NCBI RefSeq assembly: GCF_963678635.1
Contig: NC_087062.1
Location: forward strand, 90,807,845 to 90,871,844
Reading direction: 5' to 3'
DNA length: 64,000 nucleotides
Origin: Symsagittifera roscoffensis
Taxonomy: Eukaryota; Xenacoelomorpha; Acoela; Convolutidae
The notes beneath the pieces were generated by a model. It saw nothing but the letters and a program-made list of their open reading frames with translations, was not told where the DNA came from and did no database searches. The position numbers and the translations under genes were made by a program. Shown piece after piece: positions 12,716 through 24,345 of this stretch (position 1 is its first letter; every line of letters begins with the position of its first letter).

Positions 12716-13927
12716 ACAACCTTGAAATTTTTTTGCGTTTAATGTTTGAAATTGTTTGACCACCGATTTCAGTGTATACAACTCAAACGAGGTTTTAGAC
12801 TACATGGTTCTTTGAGCACCGAAATCGCTTTTGATAACAACTGAAAAAGACCATTTATATAATCAATCGTACAATTTCTCCCAAGAACAAAACAAGAACG
12901 AAAGTGCGAATTTTTTTATCTGAATTGCCATCTGTAAATCAGGTAAAATATAGCATTTTTCGAATTTTGAGTGAGTCCGGAAAAATGAAATGGTAAACGA
13001 AAATTTTGAGTTAAATTATTGAATTGTCTCAATATCTTTTTTATCTGTAAAAAATATAACAAATACTCCCCAGCCTTCGAGGTTTCCAAGTTTCGTTTCA
13101 GACATTGGCACACAGCGACGCTTGCTGCGCTGCGCTTACGTTCGGTACACAAGTTATAATGCGCGTGTATCAATGTTTGTTGCTCATAAATATAACAAGC
13201 TGTCGCCCATTAGAAACTATTGCCTTCTAAGGTTCGCTGTTTCACAGGATTATGTCGAATGTCGCAGTTAGAAATTCGCAGTTTGTAGGAAGAACAGCTA
13301 AAAGATCAAAGTTTGTCGCTCTCACCCGGATTATTGTAGTCAATCATGTTTATTCTGTCCCACTGCTGCTGAATGAGAATGATTCATCGTTCGGGTTGAG
13401 AGTCCGGTATGCGTCAAGACAGTAAAACTGACTGCAAATAATATCAAAGTTTGTCATTTTCTGTGCGAAATTTTTTATTTTCATTCAGATCAGGTTTTTT
13501 TATACTCGAGAAAAATTCAATTTGAACATCCTTTTTTTGAACTCAATGTCGCCGATTGAACCAATCACATAAGTTATTTCAAGCTAAGCTAGTGAGAGGT
13601 TATTTAACGCAACAAGAGATTGATTTTTTAGCTTAAAAGATTTGTTATTAACTATTACTTGACGCTATATAGTGTTGTTGCCTCTATTGCCCTTTACCGG
13701 AAAAAAAATTAAAAATTTGGAGGTAGAAAACTACTAGTTTGTTTTAGTTTTTATAGTTCTTTGAAAAACTTCAACTGAAATTCAAATCCATTTTTTGGTG
13801 ACGTAATTTCAACAAGAAGGTTTGAGGAAATGACTGTCTCTTTTTATTTATTTCAAAAAAAAATTATTTCCAAATAGTTTTGTTCGATATTTGTGAAAAA
13901 AATTCAAATAAAAATTGATTGGCTTAA

Positions 13928-14017
13928 TTTCAAACTGAAAAACATATATCAACAACAACTTTTACCCAGCAACAGCTGGGTAAAAGTTGTTGTTGATATA
14001 TGTTTTTTAGTTTGAAA
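13928..14017. repeat. Near-perfect 43-bp palindrome with a 4-nt loop
   Basis: The arm 13,928-13,970 is the reverse complement of 13,975-14,017 at 42 of 43 positions. The single difference would be a G-U pair in RNA. The loop is AACA. It lies in the large intron of paralogue copy 1, and CCGGGTTTA is repeated just after it. The loop looks too short for a typical miRNA precursor. A hairpin-RNA source, a palindromic MITE remnant or a snap-back artefact are all possible. Confidence 0.85.
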
Positions 14018-14310
14018 CCGGGTTTACCGGGTTTACCATACAACAGCTTCTAATCTGGATAAAAATTTTGTACAAACAATATAACCAAATTAAATTAAAT
14101 TAGAAAGATACAATTTCTAGAAAGAATAACCTCAAATCAATCTCAATCGAACTGATGAACGCTGTTCTCACCGAACAAGATGAACATTGGTTCTACATGC
14201 TTTGATTTTACACAATAGTCGTATCAAAACAATATAATTGAACACTTGTTGTAACAAACGATTCTTTGAATTAGATTGCTACACATATTATCCGGGTTTA
14301 AATACTTGAG

Positions 14311-15475
14311 TTATGTTTCGACCGACTCAACCTAAAATAGCTATGTTTTGACCGCCATGGCCAGAAATGACTATGTAATGACGTTATTGACCCAAACTGG
14401 CTATGTTTCGATCAAATCGAACGCAGAAAAATGTATTCGTCTGATATCAACCCAAACTTGTTATGTTTCAACCGAGACGGCCCAAACTGGCTATGTTCCA
14501 CTGTAAACGACCCAAGCGTGCTATGTTTTGATTGAATCGTCTGAAGCAAAACGTGTTCAATTGTGTTCAACCCAAGCATGCTATGTTTCGACGAGTCGAT
14601 GGAAGGTAAAGCGTATCGATTGTGTACGAACCAAGCGTGAAATATTTCGACCGAAACTACTCGAATTGGCTATGTAACCATCAATTTGACTGAAGGTAAA
14701 AGTGTTTCATTGTGATCGACCCAAGAGTGCTAAGATTCAACCGACTCGACACAAACTGGCCATGTTTTGACCGAATTAACCGAACAAAAAGTGTGTTCGA
14801 CTGTGATCAATTCAAGCGTGCTATGTTTCGACTGACTCGTTAAAAGAAAAAATATGTTTGACTGAGATCGACTCGAATGTGCTATGGTTCGACCGACTCG
14901 ACACAAACTGGCCATGTTTTGACCGAATTAACCGAACAAAAAGTTTGTTCGACTGTGATCAATTCAAGCGTGCTATGTTTCGAATGACTCGTTAAAAGAA
15001 AAAATATGTTTCACCGAGATCGACTCGAATGTGCTATGTTTCGACCGACTCGACCCAAAATGGGTATGTTTCGACCAACTCGACCATAGAAAAAATGTTT
15101 TCGCTTGTGTTAGGCGGAAGCGTGCCATGTTTCGACCACCTCGACACAAACTAGCTAAGTTTCGTCCGATAAAACAAAATAAAAAATGTGTTAGATTGTT
15201 TTTGACCCAAGCGTGCTAAGTTCGACCGCTTCGACACAAACTGGCTTTGTTTCTACCTAATCAAATTAAGAAAAGTTGTGTTTGAGTGTGATCAACCCAA
15301 GCTTGCTGTGTTTCAACCGACTCGACAAAAACTGGCTATGTTTGAACCAATTCAACAGAAGAAAAATTGTGTTTGACTGTTTTTGACCAAAGCGTGCTAA
15401 GTTTTGACCAAATCTTCAAGATTGTGTTTGACTATGTTTGACCAAAGCGTGCTAAGTTTTGACCAAATCTATCAA
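14311..15475. repeat. TTCGAC-rich satellite, block 1 (about 90-bp period)
   Basis: A degenerate tandem array. The consensus unit contains two copies of GCTATGTTTCGACCGACTCG separated by an AAACTG-like spacer, then GAAGAAAAAATGTGTTCGAC and TGTGATCGACCCAAGCGTG. Units repeat roughly every 90 bases with many substitutions and indels. Open frames through it on either strand are products of the repeat. The same array resumes at 19,395 beyond an RT element. Confidence 0.85.
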
Positions 15476-15627
15476 AAATAACTTTTTTTCAATATAATCA
15501 GTCAATTATCTATTTGGTTCATTTTTTCAACATTTTGTTTCATTTAGGTCCACGTTTTACATTACTAGCAGAGTCTGCACATAGCTAGCCAATTTCTCTT
15601 CATTGTAGAATATCAGTAAATATTTCT

Positions 15628-18600
15628 CTAGGGTAAGAAATCATGGTCTGAGCCAAGACTCCTCCACTTAGTCCTTGTGCCTCGGAAGCACACACTGGAA
15701 GCACCGAGCACGGCAAAAGACAGCCGGCACTTCACCCAGTTCATAGCTTCTCCTATTCTCCGAAGGAAACTTGCAAATTCTGGAGCAAGCATCCCATCAA
15801 CAGACATGACAAGAGGAGTGAAAGACATATGTTTCCTGAATAATTTGTCTTTTTCTCAACCTCTGCTGAGTGCAAAACACTCATGGGGCTTCTGTTCTGA
15901 TAGATGGCATCGGTGTCAGAGACACGAATATCAAAAGACGCTCCTCAGTGTCTAACATAAACTCCACGACAAAACAAATCTGCAATTAATGCGGGTGTCT
16001 CATCTTGCGGGTTGTATTCTCTAATAACAGGCTCTCTCTGTACATCCTTCCCCACTAAAGAAGTTAAGTCGCCTACAGCATCCCTAATCTCATTGTGCCG
16101 TAAAGTTAAGAGGCCACCTTTTTTGCACGCTTACGCATGCCGTAGGGTGAATGGTGACTGGCAACCATCACAAAAAGTTGGCGAAGCGATCAAGTTTTTG
16201 TTATACCGGACACTCAATGCATCCCGAAACTCCACTTCCGAAAGATCAAAGTTTTCTGCAGCAATCGGTAACGCTGTCAGTCAGGCAGACAAGCTTCCTT
16301 CATTGATTCTTTTTACTGCCCGAACTTGGTCTGCTGGTAGCTCATTCAAAAATTTCTTCAACAACTCTTCATGTTTTTCTTCAATTATTCGATGATGTTT
16401 TTTCGGCAATCGAGACATTTGCTTTCTGTGGTCTTCATGGAGAAAACCGTGCTGATCAACAATAGCATCATAAAGAACCGTAACTGCTTCCCGTGACGTG
16501 TTGTAAGACTCATCAGCAAAACTGGTTGGGTTAGACACTCCAAGACCACCCTTTCTTGCTGGCAAACAAAAGAGACATCTCTCCATTGATGAAATTGACG
16601 AAGTTCCAAGTATTGCAGGTAAATATTTCTCCATCAGAAGGTTCTCTAGCGGTTGAATAAGCTGGCTAGAACCACCCAAAACACGATGGGAAAAATTCTA
16701 TTCCGCTTGTATGGACTTAGTCAGTCCTGATAAAGCACATTGTGGTTCTGCTTTTGCCACAAAAGAAAGTTTCTCAATTTTGTCTACCCACTCAAGTTCT
16801 TTCTTTTTCAGGTAGATGACCTTCTCATTTACGTCTCCAATGAAAACGCCCAACAACCTCTTCCCTTCCACTATAGTAATCGAGTACTTGTCAAATATGT
16901 GATGCGCTTCTTTAGCATATTGTTTATCGACAACCACAAAACTTTTGGAAGGCTCTGGAAAGTAACCGAAGGCGGGACCTTCCTCAATCAAGTTTTTGAG
17001 CGATATCTCTAATTTCTTAAGTTTTGTTATGGCCGCAGAATCATCAGCATACCAATTTTGTAACACTTTGTTCAGATCATTTAACTTCCGAAGCAGGGGA
17101 AGGAGTGAAACACCATAGAAGAAAATTGCCAGTGGGTCTCCCTGTGTGGTTCCTTCCCTACTGAATATCACTTCATCGGCGTCAGCACTGAAAAGCGACG
17201 CGAAGCTTCTGTAAGTATTGAAGAGAAATCTAGAACATCTAGGCCACAATATTCGAGCATTCCACTACGCTGTTTCACGATTGAGAGAGTTTAAAGCATT
17301 TGGTGCATCCATCAACAGCATGCCAGAGCCATCCTCCTTGTTGTCATCAAAAACATCAGAGAGCGCATGAATTGCACCTTCAACGCCAGCTTTCAGCCCA
17401 CAAGCTAATTGGTCAGTCGAACATGTTTTTTCAAGGTCAATTTTTGTGAACTCAGCCACACTTTTGCAAATTATTCTCCGTAAAAGTTCGCCTATGCCAA
17501 TAGGTCGCACGCCATGACATTTATCAAGCGCAATCAATCTTCCAGAAACCAGTGCTCGCACTTTCGACCATGGTAAGATTTGATTGCACATTTTTGTGGC
17601 GAGAGTTGCAACTTCGTCTCTCAAGTGGGAACTGTGAGCCCCATGACGTAAAAAATACGTTTGTTAATGCTCAGAATCTGTTCCCGAAGCTCCCGAACTG
17701 CCCTGCAAAGAACGTGTCGTCTTTTCAATGGAAGCAGAATTGATTATAACATCTTCAAAGTCGGTTAAAACTGGCACTTGTAATCGCGAAGAGAGATCTG
17801 ACTTGTGTGTCTCTGGAAGTTTTGACTTCAAAGTCTCTAAAACGATCACACCTTTCTTCGCCTCTTGCATCAGATCAAGCACACCCCGCTTGCTCTCTCC
17901 GAGAGCCACCGCATATCACTTCTCACTTTGCCTTTCATCATTAATGAAGCAAACACTTTCGAGACATGTTTGTCGTCCAAATTATCTTGATTTATTTGTT
18001 TCTTTTTGCCACATCTCACTGCTTCCGCCAACAACTTGTCGAATTTGTTTTCCTTCCAGTCTCCAATGCGCCGTCCAATATCTTTTGATGCTTTAATCAT
18101 TGGATCTCTCTGTAACAAAACACGACTCATCACCAGAACTCTTTCTGAAGTGGATTCAGCAGTGGTAGAAAGAAGCTTCAGTTCATGTGTCAGGAGGTCC
18201 ACGTACTTCCTACCAATGTTACCATTAGGCAAAGTATGTAGTCTTTTCGGCAGCCGTACGCTTTTCACCCATCTTTCCGTTCAAATCGAATGATCAAGAC
18301 AAATTGATTTGTCAAGTGACGCACCGAATGCTTCCATCATTATGTCTTCATCATGGCTTTCAAGATTCGGATCAGTTTCTGTTTGCAGGTCTTGCAGTGC
18401 TTGAGTTAATCCTGTTCCGCCAACAACTTGTCGAATTTGTTTTCCTTCCAGTCTCCAATGCGCCGTCCAATGTCTTTTGATGCTTTAATCATTGGATCTC
18501 TCTGTAACAAAACACGACTCATCACCAGAACTCTTTCTGAAGTGGATTCAGCAGTGGTAGAAAGAAGCTTCAGTTCATGTGTCAGGAGGTCCACGTACTT

Positions 18601-19176
18601 CCTACCAATGTTACCATTAGGCAAAGTATATAGTCTTTTCGGCAGCCGTACGCTTTTCACCCATCTTTCTGTTCAAATCGAATGATCAAGACAAACTGAT
18701 TTGTCAAGTGACGCACCGAATGCTTCCATCATTATGTCTTCATCATGGCTTTCAAGATTCGGATCAGTTTCTATTTGCAGGTCTTGCAGTGCTTGAGTTA
18801 ATCCTGTGCGGCCATTGCTTGTCGGTGTAACATTAACGCGGTCATTGTTATCTTGTGATATTAATAAGTCTTCCACTTCAAACCCGCAGGTATTGGAAAC
18901 GCTGAGCTGCGAATCAGAATTATACCCCAGGTAACTAGGCGGTTTCATAATTTTCTGAGTCCGCCTCATGATATCACGAGCGTTCCTCGAACCAAACTCG
19001 AACTCTTCCCGAGCACGTGCCACTCTGCTCCAGAAATGAGCTCCTCTCCAAACACGAGCACCGGCTCTGTACCACAGTTCCAAGCACCGGCTCTGTACCA
19101 AACACACACGAGCTCCAAGCACCGGCTCTGCATCCAACACGAGCACCAATCCACAAATAAGCTGTACTCCGAACAC
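15628..19176 (-). pseudogene. Degenerate reverse-transcriptase element (non-LTR-like, YADD class)
   Basis: Read right to left, broken frames give an N-terminal region (18,673-19,176), a conserved pre-RT block with KSVRLPKR and IGRRIGDWKENKFDKLL (17,870-18,268 and again 18,406-18,660), an RT with RLIALDKCHGVRPIGIGELL and LLMDAPNALNSLNR (17,265-17,624), then EGTTQGDPLA and WYADDSAA (16,698-17,249). A thumb-like region follows (16,281-16,679). The C-terminal frame keeps LTLRHNEIRDAVGDL, ADLFCRGV and SFTPLVMSVDGML, with stops, down to 15,628. From memory this C-terminal pattern is common in an invertebrate RT family and may be a restriction-like nuclease; I have not verified that. Catalytic aspartates survive, but frameshifts, stops and a 392-bp internal tandem duplication make it non-functional. 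It lies antisense within a satellite. Confidence 0.8.
18023..18806. repeat. 392-bp tandem duplication inside the RT element
   Basis: 18,023-18,414 is repeated at 18,415-18,806, starting CTTCCGCCAACAACTTG / GTTCCGCCAACAACTTG and ending TTGAGTTAATCCTGT. There are only a handful of substitutions and a one-base indel. 392 is not a multiple of three, so the duplication itself breaks the frame. Confidence 0.9.
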
Positions 19177-19245
19177 GAGCTCTGCTCCAAACTCACGAGC
19201 TCAGCTCCAAACACGAGCTCTGATCCAAATACGAGCACTGCTTGA
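18985..19245. repeat. CACGAGCTCTGCTCCAAA-type minisatellite at the 5' end of the RT element
   Basis: C-rich words such as CACGAGCACCGGCTCTG, CCAAACACGAGCTCTG and CTCCAAGCACCGGCTCTG recur about every 18-28 bases. They sit at the 5' side of the minus-strand RT element, where tandem repeats in the 5' UTR would be plausible. Confidence 0.7.
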
Positions 19246-19394
19246 GATAAAATTCCACTCAGTTGTCGATGTTGCAGTGGTTGTTTTTTTTCTTGCTTAT
19301 CAAGACAGGTGCATAACTTCAAATTTTCAGTACGATCATTTTCAGTACGATCGAAAACAACTTGTTTTCGATCGCTGTCGAACCAAGCATGCAT

Positions 19395-20755
19395 TTTACT
19401 TTGAGCTACTCAGCCCGAACTGATTTGTTTATACCAAATCGACTGAAGGAAAGCCGTGTTTGACTATATTTGACCCAGGAATGCTGTTTCGACAGAGTCG
19501 ATACGAACTGGCTATGAGTCGACCGAATGGTTTGATAGGAAAACGTGTTCGATCAGCGCTGAAACAAGTGTGCGTGTATATTTTGACCACTGGGACCCGA
19601 ACTGGCTATGTTTCGAACCAGTCCACTGAAAAAAAAACATGTTTGATTCTCTTTGACTCAAACGTACTACGAAATGCCTGTATTTCACCGAACCGACCAC
19701 CGAAAAGTTGTGTTTGACTGTGATTGACTCAAGCATGCTATATGTCGGTCAACTCGACTTGAACTGCTCTTGTTTTGATCGAATTGAATAAAGAAAAAAT
19801 GAGTTTGACTGTGAATGACTTAATTAAGCTATGTTTTGACCGACTCGACACAAACTGGCTATGTTTCGACCTACTTGGCCGAAGAAAAAATGTGTTTGAC
19901 TGTGTTCGACCCAAGCCTGCTATGTTTCGATCGACTCGATCGAAAGCAAAATATGTTCAATAACTGTCGAACCAAGCGTCCATTTATACTTTGAGCGAAC
20001 CGACCCGATCTGGCTGTGCTTCGACCAACTCGACTGAAGGAAAACCATGTTCGACTGTGATCAACCCAAGCGTGGTATGTTTTGACCTCCTCGACCTAAA
20101 CTGGTTATGTTTCTACCCACTCGACTGAATGAAAACGCGTTAGATTCAGTTTGAATCAATTGTGCTGTGTTTCGATCGACTCGATACGAACTGGCTATAT
20201 TTCGACCATACAGCTCGAAGGCAAAACGTGTTCTATCACTGTCGAAACAAGCGTGCATGTAAATTTCTACCGATTGGACGCAAACTGCTTATGTTTCGAC
20301 CGACTCGACCAAAGAAAAGGTGCGTTTTACTGTGATCGACCCAATTGTGCTATGTTTTGACCAACTCGACACAAACCGGCTATGTTTCGCCAACCCGACT
20401 GAAAAAAAAGTCGTGTTCGACTGCGTTTGACCCAAGCGTGCTATTTTTTGACCAAACGGATCGAAATCAAAAGGTGTTCTATTACTGTCGAAACCATCGT
20501 GCGCGTATATTTTTACCGATTGGACCCCATCAGCTTGTGTTTCAACCAACTCGGCCAAAGAAAAGTTGTGTTTGACTGTGATCGACCCAAGAGTGCTAAG
20601 TTTCGACCAAATCGACCCAAACTGCTTTTGTTTCGAACGAAACGACCGGGAAAAAAATGTTTTCGACTGTGATTGACCCAAGCATGCCATGTTTTGACTG
20701 ACTCGACACAAACTGGCTAGGTTTCGACCAACTCGACCGAAGAAAAAATGCGCTT
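19395..20755. repeat. TTCGAC-rich satellite, block 2 (about 90-bp period)
   Basis: Same degenerate unit and orientation as block 1 (GCTATGTTTCGACCGACTCG, GACTGTGATCGACCCAAGCG, GAAGAAAAAATG). Together with 14,311-15,475 it looks like one array split by the RT element. Confidence 0.85.
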
Positions 20756-20999
20756 TAGTTTTTATTTTATGCAATTCAAATGTTGATTAGCCTGCAAAAT
20801 TTTTTCAGCATCAACTAGTAAAGTATCTTGACTATTTTTTTTATTTCGACAAGTCTTTCAGAAACTTCGACAAAAGTAATCAGGTTTTTCAGTTTGAATA
20901 TGTCAAAAATCTCAATTTTTTAGTACACCAAAAGTTCATTATTAGTTTTTTTTGCAGAACATCACTTTCGATTTTCGTGGTATAGCCCACATCATTAGT

Positions 21000-21300
21000 T
21001 CGATTATCTTTCGAGACTCTGTTCGACTACCTTTTAACCACATTTTATGTTCGTTTTGACGACTTTTTGTATGCGACTATGTTTCGACCACTTTGTGTTC
21101 GACATTGTGCTGGAATATTTTTCGAACTTACTTTGTGTTCGACTACTGTTCGACCATACTTTGTATTCGACTAGGTTTCTACCATACTTTGTTCTCGATT
21201 TTGTGTTCAACCATGACTCGAATTAATGTTCAATTAGGCTTAGACTAAGTTATTGACTATGTTTTGAAATGATGTTCGACCGAAAAGCTGTTTTTGGCCA
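21000..21300. repeat. Short-period TTCGAC repeat
   Basis: Words such as TTTGTGTTCGACTACTGTTC, CGACCATACTTTGTATTCGA and CTATGTTTCGACCACTTTG recur about every 30-35 bases. It shares TGTTTCGACCA with the satellite blocks but not their 90-bp unit. Confidence 0.6.
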
Positions 21301-22109
21301 CTGATTTTGGAGTTTTCATTCAAGTGCACTTCAAATGAGTAAAAAAATTTATAAGAAATTTTACAAAAAATATCGTCAGTGTCATTCGATGTCAATTGAC
21401 AATAATTTTTAATGTTAGCATCTCTCTTGATTTTTCGTACTTGATGAAGTAATTATATTCAAATATTTCATTGTAATAAGATCACGTGCCTGTGTTGTCT
21501 GCATCGTTCCAACTTTCCTATTTTATAGGCCAAGTAGAATGTTAAAGACTCCCAGTCAGGCGAGGCTGCCTCAATGATTATTTCGGTACAAGTCACTGTA
21601 TGGCAAAAGAAGTAGCCTGAAAATCAAAATACAGAGAAAATTAGAAATCCTGAAACCTGCAAAGTTATGCTTATAGCTTTTTCTAAATTTTTACTGGTAA
21701 AAGTTGTTCTAAAAATAGCTTTAAGATTACATTTATAACGAGTTTTTGGAGCAATTACTCCGCTGAAAAAATCTGCCCATATGATTTTTTAAGTGCCCCT
21801 TTTCAAAACTTTTTAATTATGCCCACATGCCATTTAGAAATTTTGATTCCCCTTAAATTTATTAAAAGTGATTGCAATTAAATGAGCGCAGTTAAGCATT
21901 GCCGAAACTTTTTATCCAGAGAGCCCAAATTCGTTCTGAGAAAAATCCACCGAGCAAAAGTGTTCCGTTTTTTTTTCTTCAAACTTGGGATTTTATGAAC
22001 TTTATCTGTATTCTAATACGCTTGTACTTCAACTTTGTCAGTAAGAAGCACATACTTATTTCAATCAATCAAAACACACATTAGCCAAACAATTTTACTC
22101 GTAATATAA

Positions 22110-22682
22110 TTACGAGGCCAAACTGCGCACTGGATAGACTCACAATTGGTGCCTGTATGTTCCTGGTTTCCACAGACAAGTACAAGTCTTTAAACATGAT
22201 CCGTGAATTCCGCTTAAAAATACCTGTAACGCAAATTTTGTCGGCACATTAGTATTGTTGCGGATTCCGAATCGAGTGAATATAGATCGTTGTTTCGAAT
22301 TCCACAAAAGTAAGCGGGTTTGCAAATCTATGCGAATCTGACTTACAGTTTGCGGATTCTGCTTAATATTTTCGGAACCCTCTTATAACTTACAGATTCC
22401 AAATTTGCGGATTCCAGGACAACATACTTTTTAAAGGCTTATATTATTATTGATTTGTATATTTCCTTTACTTTTTCGGGTTCTGCAAATTTTGATGCAG
22501 ATCCCATAAATTTTGAGTGATTTTGGAGCAATTTTGAGCAATATGTTATTTTTAAGCTATGTTTCCCTGTAATCTAAAACAATAAAGAAGATCGAAGACA
22601 AAGAGCAATGTTGTGGATTCCGGTTTTTGGCCTGTTGCGGAGTCCGCTTACATTTCACAAAATGCACAGTTTGGCCTCGTAA
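22110..22682. mobile_element. TIR MITE (TTACGAGGCC ends) in intron 1 of copy 1
   Basis: The left end TTACGAGGCCAAACTGCGCA and the right end TGCACAGTTTGGCCTCGTAA are inverted repeats with one mismatch in 20. The 573-bp interior has no coding sequence but repeats GCGGATTC-like words. A shorter relative lies at 30,521-30,699. No convincing target duplication was seen. Confidence 0.8.
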
Positions 22683-22824
22683 GGAAAATTTCAAGACCTA
22701 CTAACCGGTGAGAACAATTAAGTAATAAGGGGTTATTTTGCTCATTTTTCTGATAGATTAAGAACAATTAATTGTTCATAAATTGTTTTCCAAAACAAAA
22801 TAATAGAGATCATTCTTGGCAAAG

Positions 22825-23024
22825 NNNNNNNNNNNNNNNNNNNNNNNNNNNNNNNNNNNNNNNNNNNNNNNNNNNNNNNNNNNNNNNNNNNNNNNNNNNN
22901 NNNNNNNNNNNNNNNNNNNNNNNNNNNNNNNNNNNNNNNNNNNNNNNNNNNNNNNNNNNNNNNNNNNNNNNNNNNNNNNNNNNNNNNNNNNNNNNNNNNN
23001 NNNNNNNNNNNNNNNNNNNNNNNN
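22825..23024. other. Assembly gap (200 N)
   Basis: Exactly 200 undetermined bases. The gap lies just upstream of paralogue copy 1 and may hide its promoter. Confidence 0.99.
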
Positions 23025-23939
23025 GGGATAAATACCTTGAAGCTTGAATTAGCTCACGTGAAAAACAAACTAATTTTTTAAAATAGTTTTTTTTTAACAT
23101 TTTTCCAAATAAAAAAATTTGTTTTGAAGAGTATATCAACATCTAGCAAATCCACTGTTCTTCCAAACTACGACCCACTTAGTGGCGAACATGCATTTAA
23201 AAAAACTTTGTACGATAAAGATTGGCTGAAGTTTTTACGTCTTAGACATAAATTGATCTCTAACGATCTTATCATTTGATAACCGCAAATTCAATTTAAA
23301 ACATTTATCAAAAACTCATACGAAAAAATACTAATGTAGGCGTTGGTGAATGTAAGCTTTTTTTTGGCAAAAACATTAAGTTTTTATTTCAATTTGGTTT
23401 AAACCGAAAAAATCATCACGATCAAATTACTGAGCCATCAAGACAACTTTCGACTTTTCAACTAGCCATTATTATTTCTAATTCGTTCAAAAAGACTTGT
23501 TGTCTGAAGCTCAGAGTCAAAAAACTGTTATGAGTTATGAGGGTTGAACAATTGATTTTATATCAAAATTTTGAAAAAATCATCAAATTAAAGGACATCA
23601 GCTTGAAAAAAGCATCAATTTTTTTTGGCGAACACTGCTTGATATACCATGAAAGGCAGTCAGAACATTCAGGGCTTCGCTGTAAAATATCATCAAATTT
23701 TTGAAAAAATCATCAATTGAAACAATCATCAACTTGAAAAAATCGTCAATTGTTTTTGACAAACACTGCTCTATAATCAAAAAAGGCAGTTAGAAAACTC
23801 AGAACTTCGCCTCGATACGAGAAATTTTGTTTTTTATATCCATTCAGCATATTTTGGAAGGAAAAAACATGAACTGCAGCAAAAGCAAAAAAAAATGATT
23901 ATGTATTTTTTAATTTGAAAAAAAAATTTTATCATCTCT
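23025..23939. other. AT-rich spacer with short family-1 3'-end fragments
   Basis: Two short plus-strand fragments resemble the HINE-like 3' end: GGCAGTCAGAACATTCAGGG near 23,653 and AGGCAGTTAGAAAACTCAG near 23,785. A short motif (AAAATCATCAATT/TTGAAAAAATC) repeats around 23,570-23,760. No gene is seen. Confidence 0.5.
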
Positions 23940-24345
23940 CCACACTAAAATACAAAGCTCTGTTCCAAAGAAAAGCCCAGTTTTAAATAGACCAATTATC
24001 ATGTCTCAATTCAATATGGAACGATATCTAAGACAGATTAAAAACCCACTACGCGTTAATAGCACGAAATATTACGCGCGTTAGTTATCCCAAGTTGGCC
24101 AAATTGGCAATCGTTAAACCCCAATATTATTAAGGAGTGAAGTATTTTCTTTAAATTTGAGCTCAAAGCAACTATACAGATGAAATCTTTTTTCAAATTT
24201 GAGCTCAAAACAACTATAATTTTTTAATCATTAAAAAATTCCGTCAAAAATGGCTAACTAAAAAGTCGAAACTTGTCTGAATAAACAAACCTACGCCGAG
24301 CTCAAATAATTCCGTTAATTTTCTTCAAAAATCGAAACAATGACT
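23940..24345 (-). mobile_element. Diverged HINE-like element (family 1)
   Basis: On the minus strand the blocks ACGCGCGTAATAT, ACGCGTAGTGGGTTTTTAAT and AAATTTGAGCTC follow the family order. Both ends are eroded. A segment around AAATTTGAGCTCAAA is locally doubled. Confidence 0.65.

Larger units (their letters stand above)
10577..22745 (-). pseudogene. Secreted Cys/Lys-rich tandem paralogue, copy 1 (broken)
   Basis: Five exons can be placed by comparison with copies 2 and 3: exon 1 22,706-22,745 (ATG and 13 residues, MSKITPYYLIVLT), exon 2 21,490-21,616, exon 3 13,326-13,431, exon 4 11,506-11,636 and exon 5 10,577-10,981. Intron phases are 1, 2, 1, 0. Exon 1 plus the start of exon 2 form a signal-peptide-like N terminus. 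Conserved boxes are SPDWESLTFYLAYKIGK (exon 2), KDWNPDQYLFKLMDYDDEEK (exon 4) and VQVGFGPGNLRRSHDSTV and LTFHWFKHNIMC (exon 5), followed by a lysine/arginine-rich tail. Exon 3 lacks about 55 nt seen in the other copies and shifts frame to an early stop. The exon 2 donor is GC (AG|GCACGTG). A gap lies 80 bases upstream of the ATG. I do not recognise the family. Confidence 0.75.

Noticed and set aside
15677-18685. Plus-strand open frames of 90-127 codons
   Set aside because: They are antisense shadows of the minus-strand RT element, whose motifs are recognisable.
14311-20755. CRISPR-like or protein-coding tandem repeats (several 60-160 codon frames)
   Set aside because: Units are degenerate, with no constant repeat and unique spacers. 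Frames exist only because the satellite lacks stops by period.
22772-23142. Open frames spanning the first gap
   Set aside because: They consist almost wholly of undetermined bases.
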